Shown here: positions 53,335-63,299 of the stretch, piece by piece
Layout: each line of letters begins with the position of its first letter
Numbering within the stretch: position 1 is the first letter of the stretch
Source: Paludibacterium denitrificans
GTDB taxonomy: Bacteria; Pseudomonadota; Gammaproteobacteria; Burkholderiales; Chromobacteriaceae
Direction: 5' to 3'
Assembly (NCBI RefSeq): GCF_009707705.1
Contig: NZ_WLYX01000002.1
Coordinates: forward strand, 62,001 to 126,000
DNA length: 64,000 nucleotides
The notes under the pieces: model-generated
The model's input: the letters and a program-made list of their open reading frames with translations, nothing else
Databases searched by the model: none
What the model was told of the DNA's origin: nothing
Program-made: the position numbers and the translations under genes

Positions 53335-56103
53335 TTAGAACAATTGCCGCAGACGCAAAGCTCCCGTTTGCGATACAAACCCCGGCCCTGCTTGTACTTC
53401 ATAACGCAGAGAGATACTTAAATTACTTGTACGTAACAAGGTTAAGCCCAACGAAATATCTGCCAAGTTGGAGATAGGTCTGGCTCCTACCGTGGTAAAT
53501 GCAGTTTGACCCGTTGGATCTGCTGCGAAACCCACACCAGTCCGCTGCCCTTTGTTATTGAACTCATGCAGCCACTTCACCTGAAGATCAGGCACGACCT
53601 CACCAATGCTAGTAGTGCGCGAGGTTTCAAGTTTGGCGCCAAGGATGCTCCTCACTGAGTGCGCATGGCTGCCATCAACCGACAAGGCTGCACCATTTCC
53701 ACCACTCTCGGTATAAGCGTTTTGCTTCAGGTAACTGTAGCTCAAGCCTGCCAATGGGGTGAGCGTCGTATTGCCGAACGTGATTGGATAGCCTGCCTCA
53801 GCATGTACTTCATATTGCTGACCATTGAAGCGGCCATTCGCCACCCCAGTAAAACCCGTGAAGCTGACCAGACGCGTTGTATCGTAGCGTTGCTGTACGA
53901 TTGCGCCAGAGAGATTGAGATACCACGGACTACCGATATAGCTTGCATAGCCAATAAGGCCGTAGCTGTTGATGTCGGTGCTATTGCCTGCGGTATCACC
54001 GGTATTGTCGACAGTCGTGTTGCTGTAGCTAAAGGCACCACCTGCACGCCAATTGCTGTTTACCTCGGTATCGGCACCAAGTAACAGCCCACTATAATTG
54101 GCATCGTTGCCATCCAGGTGATCCCGCTCATCTTGGCTTGCATGGCCGCCAAATATTTGGCCCCAAACGCCATTGCGCACGCTGTCATCACCAGTGGAGA
54201 TACCCGTATTGCCGGACTGCGCCAACCGCAACGAATCAACGTGCGCACCGACAATATTCAACGCATCAATAGTTGGTGCTGCTGGTGCCCAACCCAGCTG
54301 CGTAGCAGATAGCTGTTTACCGATGTGATTGGCAGTCGTTGTCGAGCCTTGGTTCAAAGAACCTAAGGCTGCGTTGTACAAATTCAGCAATTCAGGGCTA
54401 TTGATACCAGTGTAGCTCAATAAGCCATTGAGTGATGAAATCGCATTCGGCACCGTTGCTGGGGCCTGGGCTGAAGCCGCATTTAACGACAGCACCAAGT
54501 CTGTTTTACCCGCATTAGCGACAGCTGCACCTGTTACTACCCCACTGAAACCGTTAGCTGCGTAGTTCAAACTTGTGGGGTTGTAATTGGCCGTTCCCGC
54601 AGTATCCACAACCACATAACGTTGCCCGGCAGCAAAAGCATAACCATTGGACTTCAGGCTGATCGTCGAGCCTGATGCAATGGTTGAATTGCCAGATACC
54701 ACTAATCGGCCATAGCCCGTGTCGCTACTGATGGTGCCTTGTGTGATGGCACCACCGGCAACACCGATTTGCAGAGTCGCATTCGCATCTTGGTTGTAAT
54801 TGCCGGTAATGGTGATTGGATTATTGACCAGCAGCGTTGCACCGGAATTAGTGACTGTATGGCCCGTTACATTGATATTGTCGTTGAGTAGCAGATTGCC
54901 CGAAGCAAAATTAACGTTCGAAATCGTATTGACGATCGAGCCTCTATCGCCAGTTCCGATCCCGCCGCTGAAGCCGGTCAATGTACCAAAGATAGACCCA
55001 GTGCCGCCGCTGATGGTCAGAGTGTTGCTGGAATCATTTTGGATCGCACCGGCAATCAGACCGCTATTGGTCAGCGTGCCAAAGCTACTGTTCGAATCAA
55101 AGTAGATCGCGCCGGAACTGCCGCTGATGGTACCAGTGTTGGACAGCGTGCCAAAGGTGCCGCCCAAACTGTAGATGCCGTAGTAAGTGCCTGTAATCAG
55201 GCCACCGTTGGTAATCGTACCGATCGTAGAGCCAAGATTGACGAGGCCGACGGCGCCAGAGATTGTGCCACTGCTGTTGTTCAACAGGCTTATGGTCCCG
55301 TTGCTAACGTTGTATAGGCCGGAGACAAAATTGTCCTGAATCGTGCCGGTATTGGTCAGGGTGCCAATCGTGCCGCCATTGTTAAGAAGACCATTAGTAC
55401 CGCCTGAAATCAGACCACTGTTGGCAAAGCTACTGATGACACCGGTGTTGTCCAAGCCGTAATTGCCACCCGAAATCGTACCGCTGTTACTCAAGGTGCC
55501 AATTGAACCGATATCGTTGTAAATCCCTGCGGAATTCCCACTAATCGTACTATTGCCGTTATTGGTCAGCGTACTCAAGGTGCCGGTGTTGTGCAGGCCG
55601 TAGGAACTGCCCGAAATTGTCCCGCTGTTACTCAAGGTACCGATTGAGTTGGCATTGCTGATGCCTGTGTTACCGCCGCTAATCATTCCACCACTGGTAT
55701 TGGTGAGGGTGAAGATACTGCTGTTATTCGCGACGCCACTGCCGCTGCTTACTATGGTTGCAGTATTGCTGATGGCTGCAAGTGTGCCGCTGTTCACCAC
55801 CGCATCTATACCAATACCACCACTACTGTCAATCCTGCCGTTATTGAGCAGCGTTCCTACCGAACCGCTTGCCGTAATCGGCACGCTATTCGTGACGATC
55901 ACCGAGCCATTATTGGTCAGCGTCAGGTTGCCGCCGGTCCAGTTCAGCGCACTGGTGACAGCACCCACGACAGTGGACGTAGTGGAGAGAGTAATGCTAG
56001 CCAGTGCTTGTGGCGCTATGGCTGCGGTCGCTGCGGCCAACGCCGGGCTCATTGCAGTGAGCTGGCTTGGCATTGCTTGTCTCAGCTGGTTTTTTGTCGG
56101 CAT
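53335..56103 (-). CDS. Autotransporter adhesin (type Va secretion)
   Basis: About 922 residues from ATG 56103 (MPTKNQLRQAMPSQ); the frame is open 46 codons further upstream. Signal region AAATAAIAPQALA. The passenger (about 40-460) is a beta-helix made of roughly 20-residue units of the form IGTLSNSGTISGSNYGI. A linker leads to a 12-strand translocator: GVWGQIFGGHASQDER, GLLLGADTEVNSNWRAGGAF, PLAGLSYSYLKQ, ISLRYEVQAGPGF, ending RLRQLF with the terminal Phe needed for BAM insertion. Uninterrupted despite its length. Divergent TPR-sulfotransferase and TPR-glycosyltransferase genes suggest it may be modified. Confidence 0.88.
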   Translation of the reverse strand: MPTKNQLRQAMPSQLTAMSPALAAATAAIAPQALASITLSTTSTVVGAVTSALNWTGGNLTLTNNGSVIVTNSVPITASGSVGTLLNNGRIDSSGGIGIDAVVNSGTLAAISNTATIVSSGSGVANNSSIFTLTNTSGGMISGGNTGISNANSIGTLSNSGTISGSSYGLHNTGTLSTLTNNGNSTISGNSAGIYNDIGSIGTLSNSGTISGGNYGLDNTGVISSFANSGLISGGTNGLLNNGGTIGTLTNTGTIQDNFVSGLYNVSNGTISLLNNSSGTISGAVGLVNLGSTIGTITNGGLITGTYYGIYSLGGTFGTLSNTGTISGSSGAIYFDSNSSFGTLTNSGLIAGAIQNDSSNTLTISGGTGSIFGTLTGFSGGIGTGDRGSIVNTISNVNFASGNLLLNDNINVTGHTVTNSGATLLVNNPITITGNYNQDANATLQIGVAGGAITQGTISSDTGYGRLVVSGNSTIASGSTISLKSNGYAFAAGQRYVVVDTAGTANYNPTSLNYAANGFSGVVTGAAVANAGKTDLVLSLNAASAQAPATVPNAISSLNGLLSYTGINSPELLNLYNAALGSLNQGSTTTANHIGKQLSATQLGWAPAAPTIDALNIVGAHVDSLRLAQSGNTGISTGDDSVRNGVWGQIFGGHASQDERDHLDGNDANYSGLLLGADTEVNSNWRAGGAFSYSNTTVDNTGDTAGNSTDINSYGLIGYASYIGSPWYLNLSGAIVQQRYDTTRLVSFTGFTGVANGRFNGQQYEVHAEAGYPITFGNTTLTPLAGLSYSYLKQNAYTESGGNGAALSVDGSHAHSVRSILGAKLETSRTTSIGEVVPDLQVKWLHEFNNKGQRTGVGFAADPTGQTAFTTVGARPISNLADISLGLTLLRTSNLSISLRYEVQAGPGFVSQTGALRLRQLF
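53340..54130 (-). other. Autotransporter translocator domain
   Basis: Codes the C-terminal 260 residues: alternating aromatic/hydrophobic strands (WYLNLSGAIVQQRYD, YEVHAEAGYPITF, ISLGLTLLRTSNLSI) ending in Phe. Matches the PF03797-type beta-barrel in layout and length. Confidence 0.8.
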
Positions 56104-56537
56104 GGTTTTTCTTGGTAAGATGAACGGTTTATGGATGACGCGGAAGCGCACGCCCATCAGCCGAATCAAAACGTACAATTTCAAAGGAATCTGGGCATTC
56201 TCAATAAGCATATAGCAGCACACAAAGCTTGCACACCACATGAAGCGTAAGAAACTGCGAGTGGAAGGAGGTTTTATGAAAAAGCCGCATCATATGTAAG
56301 TAAAGCATACATGTACGAATGATTGCTGGACACACTTCCATGTGCTCGTAAGTCGGATGTGTCTGTGCTTGCCACGCGGCAGTGCGCCTGCCTTTCCAGG
56401 GCTTGATAAAATCACGTTTGTGCATGACTATCCCACCCCATCCCTAGTGCTGCGCACAGGTGGATAGCACCACCACGAATCACGTCAGCCACAGTCGTAG
56501 CGAAGGCTGTTTCAACCATACTGCTGCGGGGGTTTTT
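56104..56537. other. Divergent promoter region between autotransporter and TPR-sulfotransferase
   Basis: About 430 bases. Neither gene has a well defined start: upstream codons stay open in both frames. AT-rich stretches near 56250-56320 could hold promoters. No repeat or RNA seen. Confidence 0.4.
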
Positions 56538-58655
56538 TTGAACAAGCACAATTACCCGGTTGCCCACCAAATCACAATTCCAGAGGCGTTGAGTCAGGCT
56601 TATGCGCATTGGAATGCCGGACAGGCACCGCAAGCAGAGCAACTTTGCCTGCGAGTGCTGCAGGCGGTGCCACGGCAGCCGGATGCTTTGCATTTGCTGG
56701 GCCTAATTGCACATGCTTACGGTCAGCTCGATCTGGCAATTACGCATTTGCGCCGAGGCGTGTTTGGATCTCACTACACCGGCAACGTACAGCAGCAATC
56801 TTGCCGAAATGTGCTTAAGAGAAAGGGTTGCTTGCAGAAGCAGAAAGTGCGGCACGACGTGCAGTTGCGGTAGAGCCACAGCTGGTTGCAGCCCTGGAGC
56901 AATCTGGGCATTATCCTGCAGGAAAGTGGCAAGCTTGATGCCAGCCCTGGAATGCTTGCAACGGGTAGTACTGCTGCAGCCGGACAACCCTGAAGCACAT
57001 AATAATCTCGCCAACACCTACAAACGTTTGGGCAAGCTTGAGCACGCGCTGCAGAGTTACGAGCGTGCATTGGTACTCCACCCCAATTACGCCGAAGTGC
57101 ATAGTAACCTTGCTGTTCTGTTGCACGACCGAGGGCATTACGATGAGGCAGCTACTGCTGCGCGGCGAGCCATAGACATCAATCCCCATTTGGCCGATGC
57201 CTACCTGAACTTGGCTGATATCGAACTTTCGCGCTTACGTTATGCCGAGGCCTTGCACTGGCTCGATGCCTTGCAAGTGTTTGCGCCACAGCACCCCGGT
57301 TCCTTGACGGAGCGTGCAAGAATTTTGCTCAAGGCCGAGCGGCCTCACGAGTCCGCCACGTGCGCGCGCCAAGCCGTGAGCGCGGCCCCCGACCACGCCA
57401 ATGCACACAATATGCTGGGGCAGGTTTTGCAGGCTTTGGGTCAACACGAAGAGGCTTGCATGCTTTGATCGTGCCGCAGCACTGCCCGGTACCGTGGCTG
57501 AAGAAGCCATGATCGCACGCGCAGTACTGTTCATGGAAAGCGGCAACAAGGAAGACGCCATCGTAGCTTTTGATCGTGCGCTGCAACGGTTTCCCGGCTC
57601 GGTGCGTGTGATGGCAGCGCGTTCCGACAGCAAAACCTACTGTGACGAGGATCCGGATATCGCCGCAATGGAGACCGCGCTGTTGCAGGCCGTCAAGCCG
57701 CCCCTCAATGAGCAGATGAGTATGCACTTTGCGCTCGGCAAAGCGTATCTGGACACTCACAATTCGGAGCGCGCCTTTTTCCACCTGCACAAAGGCAATG
57801 CCATCAAGCGCGCCACCTTCAGCTATGACTCGGCGCAAACACTAGGCTGGATGCGGCGCATTGCCGAGGCATTTACACCTGCACTGATAGACCGATTCAA
57901 AGCAGCTGGCGCTGCATCGACGCGGCCAGTTTTCATCATCGGCATGCCGCGCTCCGGCACGACGCTGCTAGAGCAAATTCTGGCATCGCATCCCGGTATT
58001 CACGGAGCAGGGGGAATTAAGCGCTTTGCGGCATGTAATCGACCAGGCAGGCGGTGTGCCAGATGGCCTGGCGCAATGGACTGCCGCCGACTTTGCAAAG
58101 ATCGGCCGCGATTATTTATCGCGCGTGGAGGGGATTGCGCCAGAGGCACTGCGTATCGTGGACAAGATGCCAGCCAACTTTGTGTATGCAGGATTGATTC
58201 CGTTGATTCTGCCGGCGCACGCATCATTCACGTTTCTTAAGCGCAACCCGGTGGATACGTGCTTGTCTTGTTACAGCAAGTCTTTTGCAGGCGAACAACG
58301 ATTCGCTTACCAACTGGATGAATTGGGGCAGTTCTATCGTGGTTATGAGGCTTTGATGGAAAGCTTGCGACACGTTTTGCCACCTGAGTGTTTCTTGGAA
58401 GTGGACTACGAGAACGTGGTGGACGATCTCGAAGGTGAGGCCAAGCGTTTGATTGCCTTTGTCGACATGCCGTGGGACGAAGCATGCCTCAATTTTCACA
58501 AAACACGTCGAGTAGTGCGAACTGCAAGCATCAATCAGGTGCGGCAACCGATTTATAGTACGTCTAAAGGACGCTGGCGCCGTCATGCCACTCATCTTGG
58601 CCCTTTGTTGGCCGCATTGGGTATTGCAGTAGAGTCAGGCAGTACAACGGAATGA
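56538..58655 (+). CDS. TPR-repeat sulfotransferase
   Basis: N-terminal two thirds are TPR repeats (EALSQAYAHWNAGQAPQAEQ; HNNLANTYKRLGKLEHALQS; ALVLHPNYAEVHSNLAVLLH), followed by a sulfotransferase: PVFIIGMPRSGTTLLEQIL holds the 5'-phosphosulfate loop, and FLKRNPVDTCLSCYSKSF the 3'-phosphate site. Such proteins transfer sulfate from PAPS to a protein or glycan. Frame breaks near 56770, 56815, 56885, 57470 and 58015 are one-base errors between conserved segments. TTG 56538 is my start choice; GTG 56460 is in frame upstream. About 705 residues. Its stop overlaps the next start (ATGA). Confidence 0.8.
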
Positions 58656-59828
58656 ACGACGCCAGTACATCGTTGCCTGATCACGCAACTATTTATCAAC
58701 ACGCCAATGCATTGTTGTCGGAGCAGCGTTACGCTGAAGCAGAGGCACTGTTACGCAATGCCCTTGCCTCGGGAACCGGGCCTATGACGCTGTGGCGCCA
58801 ACTGATATATGCCATTCGCCCGCAGGGCAACGTGGATGAATCGCGCCAAATCCTCGAGATGATCGTACAAGCCGTACCCGGAGATATGGGGGCGCGCTTC
58901 GACTTGGCGGAAATACTCTTGCTGCAAGGCGAATTCAACCGAGGCTGGCGCGAATACCGTTTTCGCTACCACATGACACATACCGCCATGATCGGCCGCC
59001 ATGTGCAGCGTCCGCGCTGGGAAGGACAATCGATCAAAGGCAAAACCTTGCTGATCCATGATGAGCAAGGCTATGGCGATATTTTCCAGTTTTTGCGTAT
59101 GGTCGCTTGGGCACGCGAGCGTAGTGGCGCGCGTGTGATTCTGGAGGTGAATCCAGAGTGCTATACGCTCGCCAAACGTTGCGCAGGTTATGACGAAATT
59201 ATTCCCCAAGGCACCATCCCGCCAGCGTTCGATTTTCATTGCGAACTGATGAGCCTGCCTATGGCCTTGGGGTTACAGTTGAGCGATCTGCCGGGTAGCA
59301 CCGCGTATCTCAGCGCCGACCCCGAACGAGTCGCGCACTGGCAAACGCGCCTGTCTGATTTGTCACGCCCATGGGTTGGCTTGGTCTGGGCGGGCTTAGC
59401 CAACACATGGTAATGATGCGCGCCGTTCCATGGCCTTGCCTGACCTTGCCCCACTGGCACAGCCGAGGCATCACCTTCCTAGCGTTGCAAAAAGGGCCTG
59501 CTGCAACCCAAAGTACAGCGCCTCCCCCGATATGTCGTTGGTGTCACTAAGCGATGAGATCCGTGACTTTGAAGACACCGCCGCTATCTTGACTTTGCTT
59601 GATGTACTGGTATCAGTCGATTCATCACCAGTACATCTGGCTGGTGCACTAGGTTGCCCGGCATGGGTCATGCTACCGTTCATGCCTGACTGGCGCTGGT
59701 TGCTCCGGCGTGAAGATACGCCTTGGTATCCTTCTCTGCGCCTGTTTCGTCAAACAACGCACGATCAGTGGGGAGACGTAGTACAAGCAGTATCTATGGA
59801 GCTGGGCAAACTTCGCTGCAGCGGGTGA
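58652..59828 (+). CDS. TPR-repeat glycosyltransferase (heptosyltransferase-like)
   Basis: Start MNDASTSLPDHATIYQHANALL overlapping the sulfotransferase stop. Short TPR region (YAEAEALLRNALASG; DESRQILEMIVQAVP), then a GT-B-like half with LLIHDEQGYGDIFQFLRMV, VGLVWAGLANHGNDARRS and the donor-site VLVSVDSSPVHLAGALGCP that recalls GT9/GT41 enzymes. Breaks near 59397 and 59470-59510 are repairable. About 392 residues. With the sulfotransferase and the divergent autotransporter it resembles modules that glycosylate adhesins. Confidence 0.75.
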
Positions 59829-60148
59829 TGTGCATGTAGAGACTGAGTACACAACTCCCTCTCTGAGCACTGTCAGTAGACTTTGTGTAAATTCCCCTTA
59901 TTTTCTGGATACCTCAAGGCGGTGTTTGATCTGAAAGCATTCATTGCTCAAGATAGGCTTGATCGACCGCCCCGGGTCGGGAGGTGTCCTAGACACCAAC
60001 TGAAAGCTGACATTCTCGGCTAACCAGGGCGACAAGGGCAACTGACAGTCTTATACCGGCCGCTCTATTCGATCTAGTTGAACGTGGGCTTTGGCCGATG
60101 AGGGCACTGTTGGCAGCGAACGCTCGCTGCCAACTTCCTTGTGGCTAC
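59829..60148. other. 320 bases without a recognisable gene
   Basis: Between two convergent genes. No supported frame, terminator or repeat seen. Confidence 0.45.
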
Positions 60149-60745
60149 CTAGATTTCAATCTGCTCTGAAATTTCCAGTGCATCATCGACTTCGATGCCC
60201 AAGTACCGAACCGTGCTCTCCAGCTTGGTGTGGCCAAGTAAGATTTGTACAGCACGCAGATTTTTTGTCTTTTTGTAAATCAATGTTGCCTTGGTCCGAC
60301 GTAACGAATGAGTGCCATAGATGGATGAGTCCAGACCTGCTGTCGAGACCCACCTATGCACAATCCGTGCGTATTGGCGAGTTGATAGGTGTGGAGAGTC
60401 CGCCAGCTAAGCTAGGAAACAGATACTGATCGCTTCGCAAGTGCGCTTTCTCTAGCCATGCAGACACCGCCAGCCTTGTCGGCTCCGTCAGTTCAAATTG
60501 CACAGGCCGTTGAGTCTTGCGCTGAATAACAATCGCACGGGGCAGAATCTGGTTTCCATGTGTCACGTCACGTACCCGTAGATTAACGAGATCACATCCA
60601 CGAAGTTTGCTGTCGATAGCTAAGTTGAACATTGCCGGTCACGTACTGCGTGCTTGTTCTGAAGATGGATCCGGATAGCCCAGATATCCTTTGGCTTGAG
60701 TGGTGGCTTTTGGCCAATCAACTTGCCCTTGTTCCAGTGCTTCAT
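60149..60745 (-). CDS. Small tyrosine recombinase
   Basis: Repaired from ATG 60745 (MKHWNKGKLIGQKPPLKPKD) to YLGIEVDDALEISEQIEI. Core with IRIHLQNKHAVRD and the first Arg region SKLRGCDLVNLRVRDV; catalytic HSLRRTKATLIYKK and LLGHTKLESTVRYLGIE (HxxR, H, Tyr). About 198 residues, a short form without the N-terminal core-binding domain, common among proteobacterial orphan integrases. Frame breaks near 60630 and 60360. Confidence 0.75.
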
Positions 60746-60931
60746 GCTTTTGTGCAGTGTCCATGTCAGACTCCTTTTCAGTGAGAAGGAATCTGAGTAT
60801 TGGCTGTCATGAACAGCATGGCAGGAAGAGCTTAAGTTCGGCCTTTGCTGACGTTCAATGGACCTCGTGGCATCGGCCGCTATCGCGAGTAAAGCGGCCC
60901 TCGGGTACATCTAGGAAGGCCGGTGTGTGAT
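60746..60931. other. Intergenic region
   Basis: 186 bases between the recombinase start and the phosphatase stop; contains neither a convincing gene nor a hairpin. Confidence 0.4.
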
Positions 60932-61631
60932 TCAGCGATGTAGCTCACTAGATGGCACAAGGATAGAAGGCGCAACCAAGTGGGCGCTGTCTCGATACAC
61001 AACATGCACGCCGAGTTTGCTACGCCAGAACAGAGCTCCTTCGAGGAAAAGCGGCCAGTCTGCAGGCTCATGTTGAACTCCTTGCAGCCTCGCGACCGTC
61101 GTTGTCACCAATACGTCATGTGTCACAAAAACATGGATGCCTAGTTCGCCATCAGCCGACGACAACATGCTCTCCACCAGAAACCGAGGCCGCTTCATCA
61201 GGCTGTGCCATCCCGTGCAAAGCATCTTTGCCTGCAACAAGATGCCGCATGACCTCTTCGTGTCCAAGCGTCTCCCAATTTCTCCACGCCAAACTGCCAT
61301 CCAGCACATACACACCGGGGTCACCCAGTAACCGGCTCTTGGCAATACGGGCATCGACACCCGAACCGAACCGCAAGGCTTCGGCCGTTTGAATGCAGCG
61401 GGGCAATGGGCTGCTATGCAATGATCTCAGGCGAGCACCAAGTTTCTGGCCCAGTTTGAGCGCAATGTCCTTGCCCGCGACGGTGATCGGCACTTCATTA
61501 CCGGCTTCACCCGGAGGAAGTTCGTCTCGCACGGAGTGCCTCAGAAGCAAGGCGACAGGCTGATCGACCGGGATCTGCTCAAGATTACTCAGGAGTGACG
61601 CGGGGATCTCCCAACCGTGCGCCTTAGTCAT
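60932..61631 (-). CDS. Histidine phosphatase family protein
   Basis: Phosphoglycerate-mutase-like fold. Start ATG 61631 (MTKAHGWEIPASLLSNLE) chosen because it overlaps the methyltransferase stop as ATGA. Catalytic LLRHSVRDELPPGEAG (RHS in place of the usual RHG), then ITVAGKDIALKLGQKLG, LHSSPLPRCIQTAEAL and, after a frameshift near 61180, VFVTHDVLVTTTVARL with the second catalytic His. About 233 residues. Third gene of a coupled radical SAM / methyltransferase cluster; substrate unknown. Confidence 0.78.
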
Positions 61632-63299
61632 ATCGCCTCCGCACACAACACTGCAGGAAGCGCCGCTACTCGACGAACATCAACCAGAAGGAACCTTGCT
61701 TCAGCGAGCAACCGTTCAAAGGCCTTCTTCGAGCGCTCCCGTCCTCCGGTAGCCATCAGCAAGTGCAAGTCACACAAAGCGCCCGATACACCGTGCTTTT
61801 CCATCAGCATTTCGATGATGAAAAGTTGCCCTCCCGGCGAGAGGACAGCGCGAGCCTGAGCCGAGGATCTTGATTGCATCACCGTCGTCCCAGTCATGCA
61901 GCACTCTGGCCAGAATCACGACATCAGCCCGGATACTCCGTGGCTCAAAGAGATCACCAGGCAACCAGTTCAAGCCCGGCACCAAACCAAGGCTGTTGCG
62001 GGCCTGCTCAACCACTTCAGGCTTATCAAGCACGGTCACGTGAGCATCGGGATACGCACTCAGTATGTTCATTCCAAGCGTTCCGAACCCACCGCCTGCA
62101 TCCACCACACGCTCACGGCCCTGCAAGCCGAGAGCATCCGGAATCAATGCGTAATCATGGCGGGCATAACTACGCAACATTAGGTGATGCCCCTGCAGAC
62201 GTGCAGGATCTCTGGCCACATCGCCAAAAATATCCGGAGCGCGCCAATCCCCCTGAGCCTTAAGCGCCTCAGACAAGGACGACCACAAGTCGCCCAGAGC
62301 TCCTGAGTATTCGAGCGCAGCGTCCGCCAGACTCAGTGGATGGTCTGCCAACAGGAACTCACCACGAACGCTCAATCCCCAGTTTTCAGCATTACGCTCA
62401 ACAAGTCTGAGCTCCCCGGGGCCCGCAGCAGTCGCATGGCTCCATCGCTGGAGAGCCCGCACTTTTCGGCTAGTGCGCCGGTGTGCAAGGCAAGGCCTCG
62501 ATGACGCCCAGACGTATCGCTGCCGCAATCGTTTCAGTGCGCCAGTAACCAACCATATCGCCTGAAAGCGCCGCAAATTCAGACTGTCTAGCAGGGCGAA
62601 GTTCGACCAGTGCGTTGCCCCTGCTCGTTGATGACCTCCAGTGCCACCATCAAATCGCTCCACTCTTGCCTGACCGTTATAGAACGGTTCAACAGCCGCA
62701 AATCGTCGCACATAGGCAGGTACTCCACGCAGATCAACGTGCATCCAGCCGTCGCCATCACGCGCGCGTGCGAAACCCTTGTGAAAAACGTCCAGATCAG
62801 TGAACCAGTTGCCATGCAACGGCTTACCGTTCAGATCCAGATGCGTGCATAGACCTGCGTCATTCTGGATGACACAGAATCCGTCCTTGTAGTCTCCGGC
62901 ATAGCGCCGGGTTTCCGGATACGCGAATGAGCCATCCGAGCGCACATGTCGATAGCGACCATCTCGCAATCGCACCGTACAGCGTTCGCCCTGAAAGTTT
63001 CCGGACCAGTCATACCGCTCAGGATAGGCATCGCTTCCGTCTGGACGAATGTGGTGCCAGCCATCCCGGGCCTGTACCGTAGAGAAACCTTCATAGAAAC
63101 CAAATGTGCGAATGAAACGGCGGGAATAGGCTGCATTGCCATCCGGCCCAATATGCCGAGCCTCATCGCCACGCTTTACAGGCGCGAGGCCCGGCGCATG
63201 GAACTTGAGCACTTCGTCAAAGCACCCGGAATACGCTGGCTGACCATCGCACTCATGGTACTTCCCGCATGCAGATACGCTCAGATCACGCCAGTTCAT
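61628..63299 (-). CDS. WG-repeat protein fused to an O-methyltransferase
   Basis: Start ATG 63299 (MNWRDLSVSACGKYHECDG), overlapping the radical SAM stop, with GGGGGAGG 8 bases upstream. Residues 1-245 are WG-like repeats of about 23 residues (HIGPDGNAAYSRRFIRTFGF; GWHHIRPDGSDAYPERYDWS). Then a dimerisation/winged-helix part (VGYWRTETIAAAIRLGVIEAL) and a class I SAM methyltransferase of the acetylserotonin/caffeate O-methyltransferase type: VVDAGGGFGTLGMNILSAYP binds SAM; VILARVLHDWDDGDAIKIL carries the catalytic-type His/Asp. Frame breaks near 62640, 62415 and 61875 lie between conserved blocks. About 555 residues. Confidence 0.78.

Noticed and set aside
53335..56103. Repeats in the autotransporter gene as a CRISPR or satellite
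   Set aside because: They are degenerate coding repeats of a beta-helix (GTLSNSGTISG-like) within one long open frame.
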